Source: Pseudomonas benzenivorans
GTDB lineage: Bacteria > Pseudomonadota > Gammaproteobacteria > Pseudomonadales > Pseudomonadaceae
Reading direction: 5' to 3'
Assembly: GCF_900100495.1 (NCBI RefSeq)
Contig: NZ_FNCT01000022.1
Location: 19,308 to 83,307 of the forward strand
DNA: 64,000 nucleotides
Every line of letters starts with the position of its first letter. The stretch's first letter is position 1. Positions 43,957 through 51,463 of the stretch are shown piece after piece. A program made the position numbers and the translations under genes. The notes below the pieces were generated by a model that was not told where the DNA came from, did not search any database, and worked only from the letters and a program-made list of their open reading frames with translations.

Positions 43957-44970
43957 TCAGTTCGCGGCCTTGGCGGCCTCGGCCTGGACCTGGTCGAACA
44001 GCTCCTGGCCGACGCTGTCGATCACCTGCTGGATCGCCGGTTGCGCCTTGTCGCGCATGCGCTGGGTTTCCTCGGCGCTGATCTGGTTGACCTGCATGCC
44101 GTTGGCCTGCAGTTGCTCCAGCGCCTTGGCTGCCTCGGCGCGGGTATCCTGGCGTTCGAAGTCGCGGGCCTTGATCGCCGCGGCCATGATGATGCCCTGT
44201 TCGGTCTGCGACAGGCCGTCCCACCAGCGCTTGGAGGCGGTGACGATCCACGGGCTGTAGACGTGGTTGGTCACGGTCAGGTACTTCTGCACCTCGTAGA
44301 ACTTCGACGAGAGGATGGTGTTGTAGGGGTTCTCCTGGCCATCCACGGCCTTGGTCTCCAGCGCGGTGAACAGCTCGGAGAACGGCAGCGGCACGGCATT
44401 GGCGCCCATCAGCTTGAAGGTCTCGAGGAACACCGGATTGGGCATCACGCGCAGCTTGATCCCGGAGAACTCTTCCAGCTTGGTGATCGGCCGCACGTTG
44501 TTGGTCATGTTGCGGAAGCCGTTCTCCCAGTAGACCAGGCCGACCAGGCCCTTCTCTTCCAGCTTGTCCATCACCTGGCGGCCGACCGGGCCGTCCAGCA
44601 CGGCATCGGCCTGCTGCTCGCTGCTGAACAGGAACGGCGTGTCCCACACCGCCATTTCCTTGCTGATGCCGACCAGGGTGGCGGTCGAACCGACCATCAT
44701 TTCCTGGGCGCCGCCGATCAGGGCGTTCTGCATCTGGTTGTCGGCGCCCAGGCTGGCGGCACCGAAGGTGCGCAGCTTCAGCTTGCCGTCGGAGGCCCTG
44801 GCGACTTCCTCGGCCAGCAGCTTGGCGGCGCGGCCCTGGTTGCTGTCCTCGTTGAGGCCGTAGCCGAAGCGGATCATCCGCGGGCGGATTTCGTCGGCCT
44901 GGGCAGCGAGCGCGGCGAGGGGGCTGGAGAGAATGGCGGCGGCGAGGCCGGCGATCAGGAAACGTCTCAT
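43957..44970 (-). CDS. TRAP solute-binding protein, probable gluconate/sugar acid
   Basis: 337-aa periplasmic DctP-family protein. Signal peptide MRRFLIAGLAAAILSSPLAA, cleaved near LAAQA. DctP features: IRFGYGLNEDSNQGRAAKLL, WENGFRNMTNNVRPITKLEE, GIKLRVMPNPVFLETFKLMG (the conserved Arg for the ligand carboxylate), and VDGQENPYNTILSSKFYEVQ. The start at 44970 has AAAGG 10 bp upstream. It is third in the leftward operon, after the permease genes; two hairpins in the preceding gap may raise its mRNA level. Gluconate as ligand is inferred from the fused gluconokinase and gntR. Confidence 0.88.
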   Translation of the reverse strand: MRRFLIAGLAAAILSSPLAALAAQADEIRPRMIRFGYGLNEDSNQGRAAKLLAEEVARASDGKLKLRTFGAASLGADNQMQNALIGGAQEMMVGSTATLVGISKEMAVWDTPFLFSSEQQADAVLDGPVGRQVMDKLEEKGLVGLVYWENGFRNMTNNVRPITKLEEFSGIKLRVMPNPVFLETFKLMGANAVPLPFSELFTALETKAVDGQENPYNTILSSKFYEVQKYLTVTNHVYSPWIVTASKRWWDGLSQTEQGIIMAAAIKARDFERQDTRAEAAKALEQLQANGMQVNQISAEETQRMRDKAQPAIQQVIDSVGQELFDQVQAEAAKAAN

Positions 44971-45011
44971 GGGGTCGATACCTTTATTGTTGTGGGCTGA
45001 GTACGAATTGC

Positions 45012-45060
45012 GCTTTGCCGCCTGGCAAAGCAAGGCTTACCCCGGCGCCTGGGCGCCGGG
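45012..45060. other. Two tandem hairpins between dctM and dctP
   Basis: GCTTTGCC-GCCT-GGCAAAGC (45012-45031) and CCCGGCGCC-TG-GGCGCCGGG (45041-45060), both perfect, in the 111-bp gap between the large permease and the binding-protein genes. Likely an mRNA-processing or stability element, or a partial terminator. Confidence 0.65.
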
Positions 45061-45081
45061 CGATAAGATCGGGTAGCAGGT

Positions 45082-46359
45082 TCAGCGCAGCCATGCCAGC
45101 GGCACCGTGACGATCGACGGGAAGGCGATCAGCAGCACGACGATCGCCAGGTAGACCAGGAAGAACGGCATCACCCCGCGCACCAGTACCTCCATGCGCA
45201 AGCGGCCGATACCGCCGACCACGTTGAGCACTGTGCCCACCGGCGGGGTGATCAGGCCAATCGAGCCGATCAGCACGAACATCACGCCGAAGTACACCGG
45301 ATCGACGCCGGCCTTCACCGCGATCGGCGCCAGCACCGGGGCGAGGATGAGGATGGTCGGGGTCAGGTCGAGGACCATGCCCACCGCGATCATCAGCAGC
45401 ATGATCGCCGCTACCAGCAGTTGCGGGTGGTTGGCCAGCGGGCCGAGCATGGCGGCGATCTCGTCCGGCAATTGCGCCAGGGTGACCATGTAGGCCGACA
45501 CCGTGGCCGCCGCGCAGAGGAACATCACCGAGGCGGTGGTGCGGCTGGCGCGGGTCATCGCCTCGACCAGGGTCGCCCAGTTCAGTTCGCGGTACAGCAG
45601 GGTCGACACGCCGAGGGCGTAGACCGCCGCCACCACCGCCGCCTCGGTCGGGGTGAAGATGCCGAAGCGCAGGCCGCCGACGATGATCACCGGCAGCATC
45701 AACGCCGAGGCGCCATCGACCAGCGCGGCGCGGCGCTCGGCCTTGCTCGCCTTGGGCGGGGTCGGCTCGCTGAAGCCGCGGGCGATCAGCGACCAGGCGA
45801 TGATCAGGCCGCCACCCATGATCAGCCCCGGCACCAGCCCGGCCATGAACAGCTGGCTGATCGAGGTATTGGTCACCACCCCGTAGATGACGAAGGGCAT
45901 CGACGGCGGGATGATCGGCGCGATGATCCCGCCGGCCGCCACCAGGCCGGCCGAGGCGTGCAGCGGATAGCCGCGCTGGCGCATCATCGGCAGCAACAGG
46001 GTGGCCAGCGCCGCGGTGTCGGCCAGGGCCGAGCCGGACATGCTGGCCAGCAGCACCGCCGCGGCGATCGCCACGAAACCCAGGCCTCCGCGCTTGTGCC
46101 CGACATAGGCCTGGGCCATGGCGATGATGCGCTTGGAGATGCCGCCGGCGTTCATCAGCTCGCCGGCGAGGATGAAGAACGGCACGGCCAGCAGCGGGAA
46201 GCTATCGGCGCCGGCCAGCAGGTTCTGCGCCAGCAGCTGCACGTCCCAGAACTCCAGGTACCACATCAGCACCGCGCCGGTGAGGATCAGCGCGAAGGCG
46301 ATCGGCATGCCGAAGGCCATGAAACCCAGCAGGGAAGAAAGGAAAACGGCGACGGTCAT
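45082..46359 (-). CDS. TRAP transporter large permease subunit (DctM)
   Basis: 425-aa inner-membrane protein with about 12 helices, the ion-coupled channel of a TRAP uptake system. DctM hallmarks: ADSFPLLAVPFFILAGELMN, ASMSGSALADTAALATLLLP, GGIIAPIIPPSMPFVIYGVV and IGLITPPVGTVLNVVGGIGR. It lies 62 bp after the gluconokinase-DctQ fusion and precedes the binding-protein gene, so all three proteins form one transporter. Confidence 0.93.
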   Translation of the reverse strand: MTVAVFLSSLLGFMAFGMPIAFALILTGAVLMWYLEFWDVQLLAQNLLAGADSFPLLAVPFFILAGELMNAGGISKRIIAMAQAYVGHKRGGLGFVAIAAAVLLASMSGSALADTAALATLLLPMMRQRGYPLHASAGLVAAGGIIAPIIPPSMPFVIYGVVTNTSISQLFMAGLVPGLIMGGGLIIAWSLIARGFSEPTPPKASKAERRAALVDGASALMLPVIIVGGLRFGIFTPTEAAVVAAVYALGVSTLLYRELNWATLVEAMTRASRTTASVMFLCAAATVSAYMVTLAQLPDEIAAMLGPLANHPQLLVAAIMLLMIAVGMVLDLTPTILILAPVLAPIAVKAGVDPVYFGVMFVLIGSIGLITPPVGTVLNVVGGIGRLRMEVLVRGVMPFFLVYLAIVVLLIAFPSIVTVPLAWLR

Positions 46360-46421
46360 CAGCGGGTCCTCGGTGGGCGGTGCCCGGTCTTGTTATTCGG
46401 GATATGCAGCGCTTGGCGCGC

Positions 46422-47564
46422 TCAATCGACGGTGACGTTGGCCAGCGAACTGGCCAGCCCGTATGGCCTGCGCCAGACGTTGAGCAGTTGCACCAGGGCC
46501 AGTAGCACCAGCACCGCCATGCAGGCCAGCACCGGCAGCATCGCCAGGGCCAGGGAGTAGCCGACCACCGCGCTGATGTTGCCCCAGCCGAACTGCATCT
46601 GCTGCCAGGCGCCCCAGGTCGCCAGGCCACTGGCAGCGGCCACCAGCAGCCAGCTGGCGGAATCGATCAGGCGCCGTACGGCCTGCGGGAAGCGGTCGCG
46701 GACCAGGCTGAAACTCATCAGCTCGCCGCGGCGCATGCTCGAAGCCACGCCGATGAACACCAGCCAGACGAAAGCCAGCCGCGACAGCTCCTCGGCGCCG
46801 GCCCAGCCGGAGTCGAAGGCGTAGCGCAGCACCACGTTGCCGAACACCACCAGCACCATGAAGCCCATCAGCACCGCCATCAGGCCGTCGGTCAGGCGGT
46901 CGAACAGCCGCGCCAGGGCACCGGTGTAGATCGGCTCGCCGGTGAGGTGCGCGCCGCCCTCCTTGTTAGCGCTATCAAAGGTCTGTGCAGAAAAATCCAC
47001 CGCCTCCTCGATCTCCACCTCCAGCGACTTGCCATGCACCCAGGCACACACCTGCGCGACCACCACGGCGCGGCTCTGCGCGGCATCCACACTGAGCACG
47101 CCGTACTCGCCGCTGGGGTCTTCGAGGGTGGCGAACTGGCTGTCGACCAGCGAGGTCGGCATGAAATGTCCCGGGCGCGCGCCGACTCGCTGCAAGGCGG
47201 TGGCTTGGTCGATGTCCAGGTGGGCGAAGCGCAGGCCCGGCACGGCGGCGCGCAGACGCTCGCGGTAACTGCGCTTGAGCGCCGAGCAGGCCAGCACGAA
47301 GCCCTCGCCGGACGCTTCGGCGGCCTGCATCTCGCGGATCAGGGCGTCCAGCCAGTGGCTGCGGTCATCGTCGCTGAGGGGGATGCCGGCACGCATGCGC
47401 TCGACGTTTTCGCGGGGGTGGAACTGGTCGGCCTCGATATGCCGCCAGCCGAGTTGGCGGGCGACGGCCTGGCTGATATCGCTCTTGCCGGAGCCACTGA
47501 CGCCCATCACCACCAGGGTGCGGTCAGCGGGCTCGATGCGACGAGCGGGAAGGCATGTAGTCAT
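46422..47564 (-). CDS. Gluconokinase fused to TRAP small permease subunit (GntK-DctQ)
   Basis: 380-aa two-domain protein. Residues 16 to about 178 are a complete GntK-type gluconokinase: Walker A GVSGSGKS (21-28), IEADQFHPRENVERM, PLSDDDRSHWL, LACSALKRSYRERLR and GHFMPTSLVDSQFATLEDP. Residues about 225-365 form a four-helix DctQ domain (LTDGLMAVLMGFMVLVVFGN, WAGAEELSRLAFVWLVFIGV). A hydrophilic linker (about 179-222) joins them; its DNA carries a copy of the promoter's GntR-type operator and an RBS-like AAGGAGGG. The kinase would sit at the cytosolic mouth of the transporter, phosphorylating incoming gluconate to 6-phosphogluconate. The start at 47564 has GGAGA 5 bp upstream. Confidence 0.9.
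   Translation of the reverse strand: MTTCLPARRIEPADRTLVVMGVSGSGKSDISQAVARQLGWRHIEADQFHPRENVERMRAGIPLSDDDRSHWLDALIREMQAAEASGEGFVLACSALKRSYRERLRAAVPGLRFAHLDIDQATALQRVGARPGHFMPTSLVDSQFATLEDPSGEYGVLSVDAAQSRAVVVAQVCAWVHGKSLEVEIEEAVDFSAQTFDSANKEGGAHLTGEPIYTGALARLFDRLTDGLMAVLMGFMVLVVFGNVVLRYAFDSGWAGAEELSRLAFVWLVFIGVASSMRRGELMSFSLVRDRFPQAVRRLIDSASWLLVAAASGLATWGAWQQMQFGWGNISAVVGYSLALAMLPVLACMAVLVLLALVQLLNVWRRPYGLASSLANVTVD
46957..46977. promoter_or_regulatory. Second GntR-type operator plus SD-like sequence inside the fusion linker
   Basis: TGTTAGCGCTATCA at 46964-46977 is 13 of 14 identical to the operator in the promoter (TGGTAGCGCTATCA on the minus strand at 47613-47626). On the coding strand it is followed at once by AAGGAGGG (46964-46957). 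No ATG, GTG or TTG lies at a useful distance after it. It spans codons 196-203, between the kinase and permease domains. Confidence 0.65.
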
Positions 47565-47611
47565 GGGGTCTCCGGGGGCGCCATCGGTGCAGCGCCATTT
47601 TGTTTTGCCGG

Positions 47612-47640
47612 ATGATAGCGCTACCAATATCGTCCGACAA
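47612..47640 (-). promoter_or_regulatory. gntK-dctQ promoter with overlapping GntR-type operator
   Basis: On the minus strand TTGTCG (-35, complement of 47635-47640), 17 nt, TATCAT (-10, complement of 47612-47617). The near-perfect palindrome TGGTAGCGCTATCA (complement of 47613-47626) covers the -10 and spacer. Its TAGCGCT core agrees with the motif I recall for P. aeruginosa GntR. Binding would block RNA polymerase. Confidence 0.75.
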
Positions 47641-47663
47641 GCCAAAATTTTGGCCGGTTGTCG

Positions 47664-47870
47664 CCTCGGGTGCGCTGCGCGCACCGGTAATATCGCCCAC
47701 GACCCTGGTGCGCACAGCGCACCCTACTCGGTCAGGCATGAGCGGCCCATGACGCGAATCCCTGCCGCGCCTGAGCGAGCGCGGCTTCCCGTAGGGTGCG
47801 CCGTGCGCACCGGCAATATCCCATAAACCCCCGGTGCGCACGGCCCAGGCGGCCCCGCGCACCCTACTCC
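47664..47870. repeat. Cluster of GTAGGGTGCGC-type REP units
   Basis: At least four units near 47666-47686, 47708-47731, 47791-47812 and 47832-47867, in alternating orientation, filling the 309-bp gap between the acyl-CoA dehydrogenase stop and the gntK start together with the gntK promoter. Confidence 0.75.
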
Positions 47871-47873
47871 GGC

Positions 47874-49001
47874 TCAAAGATTGCGGGCGATCACCATCCG
47901 CTGCACGTCGCTGGTGCCCTCGTAGATCTGGCACACGCGCACGTCGCGGTAGATGCGTTCGACCGGGAAGTCCTTGAGGTAACCGTAGCCGCCGAGGGTC
48001 TGGATGGCCGCCGAGCAGACCCGCTCGGCCATCTCCGAGGCGAACAGCTTGGCCATCGAGGCCTCGCTCAGGCAGGCCAGGCCGGCCTCGCGCAGGCTGG
48101 CGGCGTGATGCACCATCTGCCGCGCCACGGCGATCTGGGTGGCCATGTCGGCCAGGCGGAAGGCCACCGCCTGGTGCTCGATGATCGGCTTGCCGAAGGT
48201 CACCCGCTCATGGGCATAGTCGCGCGCCGCTTCGAACGCCGCGCGGGCCATGCCCACCGCCTGGGCGGCGATGCCGATGCGCCCGCCTTCGAGGTTGCCC
48301 AGGGCGATACGGTAGCCCTCGCCCTCCTCGCCCAGGCGCAGGCTGGCCGGCAGGCGCAGCTCGTCGAGCTGGATCTGGCAGGTGTCCGAGGCGTGCTGGC
48401 CGAGCTTGTCCTCGACGCGCACCACCGAATAGCCGGGCGTATCGGTGGGCACGATAAAGGCACTGATGCCCTTCTTGCCGGCTTGCGGGTCGGTCACGGC
48501 GAAGACGATCACCATCCCGGCGTGGCTGCCGGAGGTGATGAACTGCTTGCTGCCACTCAGCACATAGTGGTCGCCGTCGCGCCGGGCGCGCGCGCGCAGG
48601 TCGCTGGCGTCCGAGCCGGCCTGGGGTTCGGTGAGGGCGAAGGCGCCGAGCATGCTGCCGGCCGCCAACGGCTTGAGGAAGCGCTGCTTCTGTTCCTCGC
48701 TGCCGTACTTGAGGATCGGCATGCAGCCCACCGAGTTGTGCACGCTCATGATTGTCGAGCAGGCGCCATCGCCGGCGGCGATTTCCTCCAGGGCCATGGC
48801 GTAGGCCAGGTGGCCGGTCTGCGCACCGCCCCACTCTTCCGGCACCAGCATGCCCATGAAGCCGAGCTGGCCCATCTCGGCGATGGCCTCGGCGGGAAAA
48901 CGGTGCTCGCGGTCCCAGTCGGCGGCGAAGGGTTTCAGCCGCTCCTGGGCGAACTGGCGGGCCATGTCGCGGATCAGTAGCTCATCTTCGTTGGGCAGCA
49001 T
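47874..49001 (-). CDS. Short/branched-chain acyl-CoA dehydrogenase
   Basis: 375-aa acyl-CoA dehydrogenase of the short/branched-chain type. FAD-binding AFALTEPQAGSDASDLRARA, SGSKQFITSG, QTLGGYGYLKDFPVERIYRD, and catalytic Glu361 in YEGTSDVQRMV. The start at 49001 (MLPNEDELLIRDMARQFA) suits the family. It is the last gene of the AMP-ligase / AraC / SDR / thiolase / dehydrogenase group on the minus strand. The set resembles what I recall as P. putida PP_2213-2216, tied to isoleucine or other branched acyl-CoA breakdown; 2-methylbutyryl-CoA is a likely substrate, unproven. Confidence 0.9.
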   Translation of the reverse strand: MLPNEDELLIRDMARQFAQERLKPFAADWDREHRFPAEAIAEMGQLGFMGMLVPEEWGGAQTGHLAYAMALEEIAAGDGACSTIMSVHNSVGCMPILKYGSEEQKQRFLKPLAAGSMLGAFALTEPQAGSDASDLRARARRDGDHYVLSGSKQFITSGSHAGMVIVFAVTDPQAGKKGISAFIVPTDTPGYSVVRVEDKLGQHASDTCQIQLDELRLPASLRLGEEGEGYRIALGNLEGGRIGIAAQAVGMARAAFEAARDYAHERVTFGKPIIEHQAVAFRLADMATQIAVARQMVHHAASLREAGLACLSEASMAKLFASEMAERVCSAAIQTLGGYGYLKDFPVERIYRDVRVCQIYEGTSDVQRMVIARNL

Positions 49002-49051
49002 GGCTGACTCCCGATAACAATACTCACATTGATGACTGGCTGGCACGGCCC

Positions 49052-49125
49052 CGTAGGGTGCGCCGTGCGCACCGCTTGCCGTTTGGGCTCGGTGCGCACA
49101 GCCTAGGCGGCCCCGCGCACCCTAC
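49052..49125. repeat. REP pair, GTAGGGTGCGC type
   Basis: GTAGGGTGCGCCGTGCGCAC... at 49052-49072 and the inverted unit at 49091-49125, between the thiolase and dehydrogenase genes of one operon. Confidence 0.8.
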
Positions 49126-49139
49126 CAATGCCCGCCGCC

Positions 49140-50330
49140 TCAGAACCGTTCGATGGCCACGGCCGTGGCCTCGCCGCCGCCGATGCACAGCGAAGCCACG
49201 CCGCGCTTGAGGTCGTATTGCTGCAGGGCGCTGAGCAGGGTCACCAGCAGCCGCGCGCCGGAGGCGCCGATCGGGTGGCCGAGGGCGCAGGCGCCGCCGT
49301 GCAGGTTGAGCTTGTCGTGGGGGATGTCGAGGTCGCGCATGGCCGCCATCGGCACCACGGCGAAGGCCTCGTTGATCTCGAACAGGTCGACCTCGCCCAG
49401 CGCCCAGCCGGTGCGGGTCATCAAGCGCTGCAGGGCGCCGACCGGCGCGGTGGCGAACAGGTTCGGCGCATGGGCGAAGGTGGCGTGCCCACGGATCGCC
49501 GCCAGCGGGGTAAGCCCGCGCTTCTCCGCCGCCGACAGGCGCATCAGCAGCAGCGCCGCGGCGCCGTCGGAGATCGAGCTGGCGTTGGCCGCGGTCACCG
49601 TGCCGCCCTCGCGGAACGCCGGCTTGAGCGTGGCAATCTTGTCCAGGCGCGCCTTCGGCGGTTGCTCGTCGCTGTCGATCACACGCAGCTCGCGGCCGGC
49701 CCTGGCCTCCACCGCGACTATCTCGGCGGCAAAGCGGCCCTCGCGCATGGCCTGCTGGGCACGGGTCAACGAGGCAATGGCGAAGGCGTCCTGCTGCTCG
49801 CGGCTGAAGCCATAGGCCTGGGCGCAGTCCTCGGCGAAGGTGCCCATCAGCCGGCCTTTGTCGTAGGCGTCTTCCAGACCGTCGAGGAACATATGGTCGA
49901 GCACCCGGCCATGGCCCATGCGGTAGCCGCTGCGCGCCCGCTCCAGCAGATAGGGCGCGTTGGACATGCTCTCCATGCCGCCGGCGACCACCACCTCGGC
50001 GCTGCAAGCCAGCAGCAGGTCGTGGCCGAACATCGCCGCCTTCATCCCCGAGCCGCACATCTTGTTCACCGTCGAGCACACCGTGCCCTGGCTCAGGCCC
50101 GCGCCCAACGCTGCCTGGCGCGCCGGCGCCTGGCCCTGACCGGCCTGCAGCACGCAGCCGATGATCGCCTCGTCCACTGCGTCGCTGGCCAGGCCCGCGC
50201 GTTCGAGAGTCGCGCGAATCGCCGCGGCGCCCAGTTCGGCGGCGCTGACCTCCTTGAAGTCGCCGAGGAAGCCGCCCATGGGCGTGCGCGCGGCGCCGAC
50301 GATGACCACCGGATCGGATTTCATGTTCAT
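49140..50330 (-). CDS. Acetyl-CoA C-acyltransferase (thiolase)
   Basis: 396-aa thiolase. Nucleophile Cys92 in NKMCGSGMKAAMFG, the acid/base motifs NEAFAVVPMAAM, GGACALGHPIGASGARLLVT (His) and CIGGGEATAVAIE (second Cys). The start ATG at 50330 is preceded by GAGGAG 7 bp upstream; ATG 50324 is two codons in. With the neighbouring SDR and acyl-CoA dehydrogenase it can complete a beta-oxidation-like spiral, for example 2-methylacetoacetyl-CoA cleavage. A cognate enoyl-CoA hydratase is not present in this cluster. Confidence 0.92.
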   Translation of the reverse strand: MNMKSDPVVIVGAARTPMGGFLGDFKEVSAAELGAAAIRATLERAGLASDAVDEAIIGCVLQAGQGQAPARQAALGAGLSQGTVCSTVNKMCGSGMKAAMFGHDLLLACSAEVVVAGGMESMSNAPYLLERARSGYRMGHGRVLDHMFLDGLEDAYDKGRLMGTFAEDCAQAYGFSREQQDAFAIASLTRAQQAMREGRFAAEIVAVEARAGRELRVIDSDEQPPKARLDKIATLKPAFREGGTVTAANASSISDGAAALLLMRLSAAEKRGLTPLAAIRGHATFAHAPNLFATAPVGALQRLMTRTGWALGEVDLFEINEAFAVVPMAAMRDLDIPHDKLNLHGGACALGHPIGASGARLLVTLLSALQQYDLKRGVASLCIGGGEATAVAIERF

Positions 50331-50517
50331 GTCGCTACTCCTCATAGCCAAATCCACTGTAGATCCTATGTTGATACGCAAGGGCCAGATTGTCCCCCTG
50401 TGGGAGGCCCGACCTCGGGGCGAACTCTTGCCCAGTGCTCGCCCGGCGATCGCCGGGCAGCCCTGCGGGCTGCATTCGCCGCGGGGCGCGCCTCCTACAG
50501 AGTTGCGAGGCCTACCC

Positions 50518-50569
50518 GTAGCCCGGGTGCGACCCGGAGACCCCCTCTCCCGGATTGCATCCGGGCTAC
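50518..50569. repeat. REP pair, GTAGCCCGGATGC type
   Basis: GTAGCCCGGGTGCGACCCGG at 50518 faces CCGGATTGCATCCGGGCTAC ending at 50569, between the SDR and thiolase genes. Confidence 0.8.
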
Positions 50570-50583
50570 CTAATTGGACCGTT

Positions 50584-51351
50584 TTATTTCGCCGCCATGC
50601 GCAGGGCGCCATCCAGGCGGATAACCTCGCCATTGAGCATGGGGTTCTCGATGATGTGCCGCACCAGCGCGGCGTATTCCTCGGGGCGGCCGAGGCGCGG
50701 CGGGAACGGCACGTTGGCGGCCAGGGAATCGCGGACCTCCTGGGGCATGCCGGCCATCATCGGCGTCTCGAAGATGCCCGGGGCGATGCACATCACGCGG
50801 ATGCCCGAACGCGCCAGGTCGCGCGCCGCCGGCAGGGTCAGGGCGGCCACGCCACCCTTGGAGGCGGCATAGGCGGCCTGGCCCATCTGCCCGTCGAAGG
50901 CGGCGACCGAGGCGGTGTTGATTATCACCCCGCGCTCGCCCTCCTCGTTCGGCTCGCCCCGGGCCATGGCCTCGGCAGCCAGGCGCAGCATGTTGAAGCT
51001 GCCGACCAGGTTGATCTGGATCACCCGGCTGAAGCTGTCCAGGCCATGGGGACCGTTGCGCCCGAGGACCTTCTCCGCCGGCGCCACGCCGGCGCAGTTG
51101 ACCAGCCCGTGCAGGCCGCCAAAGGCCTCCAGGGCCGCGGCCACCGCGCGGCGGCCGTCCTCCTCGCGGGTGATGTCGGTGTGCACGAAGCGCGCATTAC
51201 CACCCAGCTCCTCCGCCCGCGCCGCGCCGGCCTCGGCATTGATGTCGGCCAGCAGCACCTTGCCGCCCTGGTCGAGTAGCGCGCGGGCGCTGGCCAGGCC
51301 CAGGCCGGAACCGGCGCCGGTCAACAGGAACACGCGGTCTTCGATTCGCAT
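50584..51351 (-). CDS. SDR-family 3-hydroxyacyl-CoA dehydrogenase (HSD10-like)
   Basis: 255-aa NAD+-dependent short-chain dehydrogenase. TGAGSGLG at residues 11-18, LLADINAEAG (acidic residue for NAD), NCAGVAPAEKVLGRNGPHG, catalytic YAASKGGV, and an HSD10-type long insertion GEPNEEGERGVIINTASVAA. This matches type-2 3-hydroxyacyl-CoA dehydrogenases, which oxidise 2-methyl-3-hydroxybutyryl-CoA in isoleucine breakdown. The start at 51351 has GAGGAA upstream. It is in the operon with the thiolase; function inferred from family and neighbours. Confidence 0.9.
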   Translation of the reverse strand: MRIEDRVFLLTGAGSGLGLASARALLDQGGKVLLADINAEAGAARAEELGGNARFVHTDITREEDGRRAVAAALEAFGGLHGLVNCAGVAPAEKVLGRNGPHGLDSFSRVIQINLVGSFNMLRLAAEAMARGEPNEEGERGVIINTASVAAFDGQMGQAAYAASKGGVAALTLPAARDLARSGIRVMCIAPGIFETPMMAGMPQEVRDSLAANVPFPPRLGRPEEYAALVRHIIENPMLNGEVIRLDGALRMAAK

Positions 51352-51463
51352 CGTTGCATTTCCTCGGTCGGTGGCGATCTTCTGCGGGAAATGGTCGCGC
51401 CGCAGGCGGCCTGCGGCAAGGTCGAAAGCCGCCAACCTGGACGAGCGCTTTGGACAGTAGCAA

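Noticed and set aside
46957..46964. Separate dctQ gene starting inside the fusion linker from the AAGGAGGG site
   Set aside because: No ATG, GTG or TTG lies at a usable distance in the DctQ frame, and the kinase frame runs through without a stop.
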